Of a stretch of DNA of 6,591 bases, positions 1 through 4,675 are shown piece after piece. This DNA comes from Rhodospirillaceae bacterium (GTDB lineage: Bacteria > Pseudomonadota > Alphaproteobacteria > SP197). A model generated the notes under the pieces. It was not told the origin of the DNA, made no database searches, and saw only the letters and a list, made by a program, of their open reading frames with translations. Made by a program: the position numbers and the translations under genes. Numbering within the stretch: position 1 is the stretch's first letter; the number at the start of each line of letters is the position of its first letter. The stretch is from positions 1-6,591 of the forward strand of contig JABIUG010000497.1 in assembly GCA_018700655.1 (NCBI GenBank), read 5' to 3'.

Positions 1-263
1 CCGACGAGTTTGTCGCCAACCGTTATGGCGTGATCGCCCATGGTGTCGGCCTGGTCGATGAATACCCGGCGATCTACTTCCCCCAGGACTACGAAGCCAA
101 CGGCTATGACGATTATCTGGTGCCGGGCATGGTGGTCTGCGTCGAAGCGTTGATCGGCTCGGAAGGCGGCCGCGAATGCGTGAAGCTTGAACAGCAGGTG
201 CTCGTTACCGAAACCGGATACGAGCGCCTCGACAGCTTCCCCATGGACGAGACCTGGAACTAG
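1..263 (+). CDS. M24-family metalloenzyme (Xaa-Pro peptidase fold, DddP-like), C-terminal part
   Basis: This is the last 86 or so residues of a gene that starts before the window. The reading frame enters at position 3 and ends at TAG 261-263. It shows the C-terminal half of the pita-bread fold: an AHGVGLVDEYP segment carrying the conserved His, then VVCVEALIG carrying a Glu ligand, then VKLEQQVLVTETG carrying the second Glu ligand. The spacing His to first Glu is 35 residues and first to second Glu is 15. That equals the H371/E406/E421 spacing I recall for DddP, the M24-fold DMSP lyase of marine Rhodobacteraceae. The Asp ligands lie upstream and are not visible, so a creatinase or Xaa-Pro dipeptidase relative is equally possible. 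It converges on the minus-strand operon. M24 membership is firm, DMSP cleavage is only a suggestion. Confidence 0.85.
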   Translation, partial: DEFVANRYGVIAHGVGLVDEYPAIYFPQDYEANGYDDYLVPGMVVCVEALIGSEGGRECVKLEQQVLVTETGYERLDSFPMDETWN

Positions 264-282
264 AGCCCGGGCTGGAAACCCC

Positions 283-477
283 CTACCGGCCCTGTGCCTG
301 GCAGGTTCGTGCCTGTTGCGAAAGCTGGCTCGTCGTCGCCAGTGCGTAAGAACACTTGTTGCTGCGGTATTCGATGCGGCCATCTTGCGTGAATGCGGTG
401 GGCCCTTGGGGTGACGAACAAGCCGCGATCAACCCACCAACCAGAAACAGCAGCACAGTAACCTTCAACATACGCAT
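283..477 (-). CDS. Small predicted lipoprotein, 64 aa, unknown function
   Basis: A short reading frame begins MRMLKVTVLLFLVGGLIAAC and continues to 64 residues. Residues 1-20 look like a lipoprotein signal peptide: basic start, hydrophobic core, and lipobox IAAC with Cys20 as the lipidated residue. Ser at +2 rather than Asp would favour outer-membrane sorting. The mature part is only about 45 residues. It is polar, has no transmembrane segment, and has two further Cys (residues 42 and 59) that could form a disulfide in the periplasm. I chose ATG at 477 because GAGAG (485-489) lies seven bases upstream; the ATG at 471 would be 13 bases away. A longer in-frame extension upstream reads through the end of the SDR gene and looks non-coding. 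It is the last gene of the minus-strand series, 34 bases after the SDR stop. I recognise no family. It could be a small cell-envelope protein merely cotranscribed with the enzymes. Confidence 0.7.
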   Translation of the reverse strand: MRMLKVTVLLFLVGGLIAACSSPQGPTAFTQDGRIEYRSNKCSYALATTSQLSQQARTCQAQGR

Positions 478-484
478 GCCGATG

Positions 485-489
485 CTCTC
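485..489 (-). promoter_or_regulatory. Ribosome binding site deciding the lipoprotein start
   Basis: GAGAG on the minus strand sits seven bases before ATG 477-475. It supports that start over the second ATG at 471-469 and over the long in-frame extension into the SDR gene. Confidence 0.5.
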
Positions 490-511
490 TTCTGCTTTCT
501 GAACGAAACCA

Positions 512-1270
512 TCAGCGGACATAGGACGCTCCGTTGATGTCGATGGTCGTGCCTGTGGCATGTGGCGCCAGGCCACTAGCCAGAAAGGCGATGCAATTGC
601 CGACATCCGACGCCGGAGCGATCTCGCCCAGCGGAATGTCTGCCGTCATGTCACCCAACCCGTCCTGCTCGATGATCTGGTCTACCATTTCGGTTCTCAC
701 GAATCCCGGTGCCACAGCATAGGCCAGAATTCGATCCGACGCATTCTTGCGCGCGATCGAACGGGTCAGTGCGATCAACCCGCCCTTGGAAGCACCATAG
801 TTCATGCGGTCATAGTCATCGCCACGGAACGATGATCGGCTCGCAACGTTGATGATGATACCACCACCGCGTTCTCGATAATGGAATGTCGCCTGGCGGC
901 AAAGCTGGGCCACGGCGACCAGATTGACCCGCAGGGTCCGTTCCCATGATGCCAGAAAGGCATCGAGATCACCCTCGGGGTCGGCTGCTTCGTAGATCCC
1001 GGCATTGTTCACCAGAACATCGATCCGACCCTTCCAGGCCAACGCGTCCTTCCATACCGCCTCGGTCGTGGGTGCATCGGCCAGATCACCCGCGACCAGA
1101 TGGCAACGACCATCGGGAAACTCGGCTGCGAGTGCCTGGGCAGCGCCACGGTTGCGCGCGTAGTGGATCACGACATCACCACCGGCGCCCGCCAGGGCGC
1201 GCACGGCGGCCGTGCCGATCCCGCGCGAACCACCGGTCACCAGAATCACCTTATCCGTCATATCGATCAT
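512..1270 (-). CDS. Short-chain dehydrogenase/reductase (classical SDR), 252 aa
   Basis: A full-length classical SDR, an NAD(P)-dependent Rossmann-fold oxidoreductase acting on an alcohol or ketone that cannot be deduced. Visible motifs: nucleotide-binding TGGSRGIG (residues 12-19), NNAG (88-91), the Asn of the catalytic tetrad in RVNL (N116), NVAS with probable catalytic Ser144, YGASK with Tyr158 and Lys162, and APGFVRTEM (187-195) that closes over the nicotinamide. The Ser-Tyr distance is one residue longer than in FabG. The N-terminal Arg16 plus the HYARNRG stretch after beta-strand 2 leans towards NADP, an inference only. The frame extends upstream to 1585 but that part is antisense-like text inside the aminopeptidase gene. 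ATG 1270 is preferred because GGGAG (1277-1281) lies six bases before it. The preceding aminopeptidase stop (1274-1272) is one base away, so translational coupling is likely. FabG-like, sugar-alcohol or amino-acid-derived substrates are all possible. Confidence 0.93.
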   Translation of the reverse strand: MIDMTDKVILVTGGSRGIGTAAVRALAGAGGDVVIHYARNRGAAQALAAEFPDGRCHLVAGDLADAPTTEAVWKDALAWKGRIDVLVNNAGIYEAADPEGDLDAFLASWERTLRVNLVAVAQLCRQATFHYRERGGGIIINVASRSSFRGDDYDRMNYGASKGGLIALTRSIARKNASDRILAYAVAPGFVRTEMVDQIIEQDGLGDMTADIPLGEIAPASDVGNCIAFLASGLAPHATGTTIDINGASYVR

Positions 1271-1271
1271 C

Positions 1272-2657
1272 TCATGCTCCCGTGCCATAGCGGCGGCACA
1301 GCAATTCGAAAACCGCGCGTGCACTCTGGACTTCGCCACCCTTGGGACGGCCCGCACGACCGGCCTCGTTCCAGCAAACCGTGTCGATGTGAATCCAGCT
1401 TGTGTCGACACCAACGAATTTCTCGAGGAACAAGGCGGCCTGAATGTGATCGGCAAAAGCCCAGTCGGCAATCGTGTTGATTTCGGCCAGATCACTTGCC
1501 ATGCGTGGCAGATAAGCCTTGGCCAATGGCATCGGCCAGAGCGGATCGGAAACCGCCATGCCGGCATCGCACAGATCTCTGGCATCCTCGGATTTCTTGG
1601 CGAAACAGGCTGCTAGGTCCTGGCCCAATGCGACCCGCGCGGCTCCGGTCAGTGTGGCAAAATCAATCAGTAGCTCCGGTTCCTCCTCGCAGGCCGCCGC
1701 CAATGCGTCGGCCAGGATCACGCGGCCCTCGGCATCGGTATCCCCGATCTCGATGTTGATGCCCTTGCGCGTCGTGATGATATCTGCCGGTTTGATCGCA
1801 TTGCCGTCGAGCGCATTCTCAACCGCCGGGATCAGGACACGCAGACGAACCGGCAGTTCCAGATCCATCACCATGCGCGCCACCGCCAGGGCACAGGCAG
1901 CACCGCCCATGTCCTTCTTCATCTTCTCCATGCCCGCGGCGTTCTTCAAGTCATGCCCGCCGGTATCGAAACACACGCCCTTGCCGACCAGAGTCACCCT
2001 GGGCGCATCATCCCTTCCCCAATGGAGATCAAGCAGGCGTGGCGGTCGCGCACTGGCTCGACCCACAGCATGAACCGCGGGGTAGCCTTCTGACAAAAGC
2101 TTCTCACCCTGGATCACCGACAGGGTCGCGCCTGCACGTTGCGCGATCGCCTCGGCAGCATCTTCAAGATCGGCCGGGCCCATGTCCTCGGCCGGCGTGT
2201 TGACGAGGTCGCGCCCCAGACAAACCGCCTCGGCACGGGCCGTGACACCGGAACGGTCGCAGTTCTGCGGCCAGACGAGGCTCGCGTGGCCCCGTTTGGT
2301 CTTGCGATAACGGGTAAAACGGTGACACCCGGCAGCCCAGCCTTCCGCAACGGCGTCGGCAGCGCCTTCCCCGTCGGGATCAAGCGCCAGGCAAAGATCA
2401 TCGGGCAGTTCGGACGGCAGCGAAGCCGCCGACCACAGGTCAGGCGTATCACCCAGGCCGGCTACGACCATGGCGATGTCACCATCAACCTCGGGGACCA
2501 CCTGCCAGTGCCCGGCCTCAGCCTCGAACCCGGTACGGCGCAACCAGGTCGCAACACGGGCCGGCTGGCTCACGATCCACGCGGCGTATCCTGCGGTTGT
2601 CAGCGTTATCAGCGGAACCGCATCATCGACCGCTTCAATCAGTCCCTGAACCGTCAT
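1272..2657 (-). CDS. M17 (leucyl aminopeptidase) family protein, divergent second copy, 461 aa
   Basis: A cytosolic M17-type two-metal aminopeptidase by fold, clearly a tandem paralogue of the next gene upstream. The N-terminal domain spans about residues 1-145 and the catalytic domain about 146-461, with NTPAEDMGP at 153-161. The core ligands are kept: Lys226 and Asp231 in VGKGVCFD, Lys238, Asp249 in MKKDM, Asp308 and Glu310 in TDAEGR, and Arg312. Several positions well conserved in the family and in copy A are changed. GGLDLKP reads GGHDLKN (His235, Asn239), NTDAEGR reads DTDAEGR (Asp306), and the glycine-rich loop before AALFL is replaced by an ADWAFADHI segment (398-406). Metal binding is therefore probably retained, while substrate pocket or activity may differ. 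ATG 2657 starts four bases after the copy A stop; GGGG-type Shine-Dalgarno support is weak, so coupling is likely. It may be an aminopeptidase of altered specificity or a subunit of a mixed hexamer. Confidence 0.92.
   Translation of the reverse strand: MTVQGLIEAVDDAVPLITLTTAGYAAWIVSQPARVATWLRRTGFEAEAGHWQVVPEVDGDIAMVVAGLGDTPDLWSAASLPSELPDDLCLALDPDGEGAADAVAEGWAAGCHRFTRYRKTKRGHASLVWPQNCDRSGVTARAEAVCLGRDLVNTPAEDMGPADLEDAAEAIAQRAGATLSVIQGEKLLSEGYPAVHAVGRASARPPRLLDLHWGRDDAPRVTLVGKGVCFDTGGHDLKNAAGMEKMKKDMGGAACALAVARMVMDLELPVRLRVLIPAVENALDGNAIKPADIITTRKGINIEIGDTDAEGRVILADALAAACEEEPELLIDFATLTGAARVALGQDLAACFAKKSEDARDLCDAGMAVSDPLWPMPLAKAYLPRMASDLAEINTIADWAFADHIQAALFLEKFVGVDTSWIHIDTVCWNEAGRAGRPKGGEVQSARAVFELLCRRYGTGA
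1277..1281 (-). promoter_or_regulatory. Ribosome binding site deciding the SDR start
   Basis: GGGAG on the minus strand lies inside the last codons of the upstream aminopeptidase gene, six bases before ATG 1270-1268. It favours that start over in-frame ATGs at 1288 and 1261. The stop and start are separated by a single G (TGA-G-ATG), a typical reinitiation arrangement. Confidence 0.6.
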
Positions 2658-2661
2658 GCGT

Positions 2662-4038
2662 TCAGGCCCCGAAACGCTGCTCGATCATGTCGAGCAGCCC
2701 CCGCACGGCCATGACCTCACCGCCCTTGGGCCGGCCCGGCCTGCTGTTGAGATTCCAGCCCATAATGTCGAAATGGGCCCATGAGACGTCGTCGCTCACG
2801 AAATGCTCCAGGAACAACGCGGCATTGATCGCACCGGCGCCCCGGCCTGAGCCGGTGGTCGATAGATCGGCGACATCGCTGTCCATCAGCTTGCGGTAAC
2901 CCGGCCAGAGCGGCAGACGCCAGACGTCTTCCTGAACACGTTTGGCGCTTTCTTCGATCGCGACGGCCATGGTGTCGTCGTTGCTGAGATAGACCGGAAT
3001 CTCCGGGCCCAGGGCGACACGTGCTGCGCCGGTCAGGGTCGCAAGATCGATCAGCATGTCGGGTTTCTCAGAGGCGCCTTCTGCCAGGGCGTCACACAGG
3101 ATGACCCGGCCCTCGGCATCGGTGTTGCCGATCTCGATCGTCAGCCCCTTGCGGGTCGTGATGACATCAAGCGGCCGGAAGGCGTTGCCTGCCACGGCGT
3201 TTTCGACCGCTGGAATCAGCAGGCGCAGGCGTACCGGGAGATTGAGGCGCATGATCATCGAAGCCAGCGCCAGTGCGCTTGCCGCCCCGCCCATGTCCTT
3301 TTTCATCATCTTCATGCCGGTCGCGGGCTTGAGATCGAGCCCCCCGGAATCGAAACACACGCCCTTGCCGACCAGCGTCACCTTGGGCGCATCGCTCTTG
3401 CCCCAGGTCAGATCGGCCAGCCGCGGCGGGCGCACGCTCGCGCGGCCCACGGCGTGCACCGAGGGATAGTTCTCCGTGAGAAGCTCGTCGCCCTCGATGA
3501 TCCGCAGTTCGGCGCCATTGGCGGCAGCGACATCGGCGACCGCACCGGTCAGTTCGGCCGGGCCCATGTCCTCGGCCGGCGTGTTGATGAGATCACGGCC
3601 CAGATGCACGCTCTCGGCAATCGCAACGACACGGTCCATGCGCGCGGTCGCAAGCGGGACCAGCCTGGCCATTTCGCGCTCGGTTTTGCGGTAGCGCCCG
3701 AAATTGTAGCTCCCCATCGCCCAGCCCAGCGCCAACGCAGTTGCTTCGGCGGTCTCGAAGTCACCTTCCAATCGGCAGACAGTGCCCTTGGGCAGGGCCA
3801 TCGGCAGGTCACCCAGCGTGAACATGCTCATCGGGTCGGTCATCGCGACCAGCACCGTGCCGACCCCACCGGAATCATCGGGGATGATCAGGTGGCGTGC
3901 GGCCGACCCGTCGAAATCATGCGCCCTGACCCAACGGGCCTGCGCTGCCGGCGCCTTGTCCAGCCAGGCCTCAAGACCATCACGCGTCACCGGCACAATC
4001 GCGACCGTATGTTCGGCCGCGTCAACGAAACACTGCAT
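2662..4038 (-). CDS. M17 leucyl aminopeptidase family, canonical copy, 458 aa
   Basis: A cytosolic two-metal aminopeptidase that removes N-terminal residues from peptides, normally a homohexamer. It is somewhat shorter than E. coli PepA (about 500 residues), mostly in the N-terminal domain (about 1-145). Catalytic residues are all present: Lys225 and Asp230 in VGKGVCFDSGG, Lys237 in LDLKP, Asp248 in MKKDM, and Asp307, Glu309 and Arg311 in NTDAEGR. TLTGA (334-338) and the glycine-rich GSGRGAGAI loop (396-404) before AALFL are also intact. An AAGGA-type Shine-Dalgarno (4046-4050) sits seven bases before ATG 4038, which supports this start. The gene follows the Lrp-type regulator by 29 bases and precedes the divergent copy by four. 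This context suggests peptide use under amino-acid-responsive control (inference). PepA and PepB subgroups cannot be separated by eye, so I give no symbol. Confidence 0.95.
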   Translation of the reverse strand: MQCFVDAAEHTVAIVPVTRDGLEAWLDKAPAAQARWVRAHDFDGSAARHLIIPDDSGGVGTVLVAMTDPMSMFTLGDLPMALPKGTVCRLEGDFETAEATALALGWAMGSYNFGRYRKTEREMARLVPLATARMDRVVAIAESVHLGRDLINTPAEDMGPAELTGAVADVAAANGAELRIIEGDELLTENYPSVHAVGRASVRPPRLADLTWGKSDAPKVTLVGKGVCFDSGGLDLKPATGMKMMKKDMGGAASALALASMIMRLNLPVRLRLLIPAVENAVAGNAFRPLDVITTRKGLTIEIGNTDAEGRVILCDALAEGASEKPDMLIDLATLTGAARVALGPEIPVYLSNDDTMAVAIEESAKRVQEDVWRLPLWPGYRKLMDSDVADLSTTGSGRGAGAINAALFLEHFVSDDVSWAHFDIMGWNLNSRPGRPKGGEVMAVRGLLDMIEQRFGA

Positions 4039-4067
4039 GTTCGGATCCTTTTGAACTCGTCGCGAGC

Positions 4068-4541
4068 CTATCGCTCGAAGGCGGCGTGATCCAGCGGCAA
4101 GGCTGTTGAATACTTCACCTGTTTCAGCGCGAAGCTGGAGCGGATGTTGGAAACGCCCGGTGCCTTGGCCAGGTGATCGAGCACGAAGGTGCGGTAGGCT
4201 TCGAGATCAGGCACGACGATGCGCAGCATGTAGTCGTGATCGCCGGTCATCAGGTAGCACTCGACGACCTCGGGACGGGCCCTGATATGGGCCTCGAAAT
4301 CATCGAGCAGCGCCTCGACCTGACGTTCAAGCGAAACCTGGGCCAACACGCTCACACCGAGCCCGACTGCGGCGGGATCGAGCAGCGCGGCGTACTGGCG
4401 AATGACGCCCTGACGTTCCAGTTCACGCACCCGGCGCAGACAGGGCGACGGTGAGAGGCCAACCGTCTCGGCCAGTTCGACATTGGTGGCGCGGCCGTCT
4501 TCCTGCAGATGGCCCAGAATGTTGTGATCGTATTGATCCAT
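4068..4541 (-). CDS. Lrp/AsnC family transcriptional regulator, 157 aa
   Basis: A full-length feast/famine regulator. The N-terminal winged helix-turn-helix covers about residues 4-50: MDQYDHNILGHLQ leads into helix 2 (NVELAETVG, 20-28) and a recognition helix in GLSPSPCLRRVRELE (28-42). The C-terminal RAM ligand-binding and oligomerisation domain covers about 64-148, including the GDHDYML stretch (100-106) typical of the family's effector pocket. These proteins form dimers to octamers and bind amino acids. ATG 4541 has GGA six bases upstream. It is the first gene of the minus-strand series, 29 bases before the first aminopeptidase. It is divergent from the E1-like gene, so it is the obvious candidate to control both directions and itself. 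The divergent pairing with an E1-like gene resembles mdeR-mdeB of Pseudomonas putida. The effector is not predictable from the sequence. Confidence 0.94.
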   Translation of the reverse strand: MDQYDHNILGHLQEDGRATNVELAETVGLSPSPCLRRVRELERQGVIRQYAALLDPAAVGLGVSVLAQVSLERQVEALLDDFEAHIRARPEVVECYLMTGDHDYMLRIVVPDLEAYRTFVLDHLAKAPGVSNIRSSFALKQVKYSTALPLDHAAFER

Positions 4542-4557
4542 GGTGTTTCCAGCCTTG

Positions 4558-4582
4558 ATATTGTCGAGTGGCGACAGAATAT
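4558..4582. promoter_or_regulatory. Imperfect inverted repeat, candidate Lrp-type operator
   Basis: TGTCG (4562-4566) and CGACA (4572-4576) form a perfect 5-base dyad around a 5-base centre. Outer AT-rich arms ATAT (4558-4561) and GAATAT (4577-4582) extend the symmetry with a small offset. It lies 17 bases upstream of the regulator's start codon, suited to autorepression. Lrp-family sites are commonly AT-flanked imperfect dyads of about 15 bases, so the match is plausible but not specific. Confidence 0.4.
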
Positions 4583-4638
4583 TGCGCCATCCTTGTGGAG
4601 GGCAGCCAACGACGCAACAACCTGCTGTGCCAATTGCG
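4582..4638. repeat. Three spaced TTGCG/CGCAA elements
   Basis: TTGCG occurs at 4582-4586 and 4634-4638, with the reverse complement CGCAA at 4613-4617. Centres are 31 and 21 bases apart, near three and two helical turns. This same-face arrangement would suit an oligomeric Lrp-type protein. With 5-base words in GC-rich DNA, chance is a real alternative. Confidence 0.25.
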
Positions 4639-4664
4639 TTATCATGACGCTCCTGATCCGCCCC

Positions 4665-4669
4665 GAGGT
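4665..4669 (+). promoter_or_regulatory. Ribosome binding site of the E1-like gene
   Basis: GAGGT lies six bases before ATG 4676 and fixes this start. The ATG at 4644 is out of frame with the enzyme. Confidence 0.7.
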
Positions 4670-4675
4670 CCCGCC

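Larger units (their letters stand above)
4542..4675. promoter_or_regulatory. Divergent promoter/operator region between the Lrp-type regulator and E1-like genes
   Basis: This 134-base space must hold the start signals for both directions. It is more AT-rich near the regulator side. A TATCAT hexamer (4640-4645) is a fair -10 candidate for the plus-strand gene, but I find no good -35 at the usual distance, which would fit an activated promoter. No convincing sigma70 pair is seen for the minus direction either. Confidence 0.6.

Noticed and set aside
264..282. Possible bidirectional terminator between the convergent M24 and lipoprotein genes, including the palindrome AGCCCGGGCT (264-273)
   Set aside because: The palindrome has no loop-forming centre and no T-run follows on either strand, so it does not make a credible intrinsic terminator.
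291..320. Repeated GTGCCTG words near the lipoprotein 3' end
   Set aside because: Only two 7-base copies inside coding sequence; explained by codon content and not by a repeat array.
1286..1585. In-frame upstream extension of the SDR gene (about 100 residues)
   Set aside because: It overlaps the well-supported M17 copy B in another frame, is rich in Arg, Pro and Ser, and lacks an SDR-like sequence. The GGGAG site before 1270 gives a normal 252-residue SDR.
2139..2714. 191-codon plus-strand frame over M17 copy B
   Set aside because: Antisense shadow of the M17 coding sequence, crossing the junction of two real genes without motifs of its own.
3454..4089. 211-codon plus-strand frame across the first aminopeptidase gene
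   Set aside because: Complement of a gene with intact M17 catalytic motifs; the translation is low-complexity in style and has no family resemblance.
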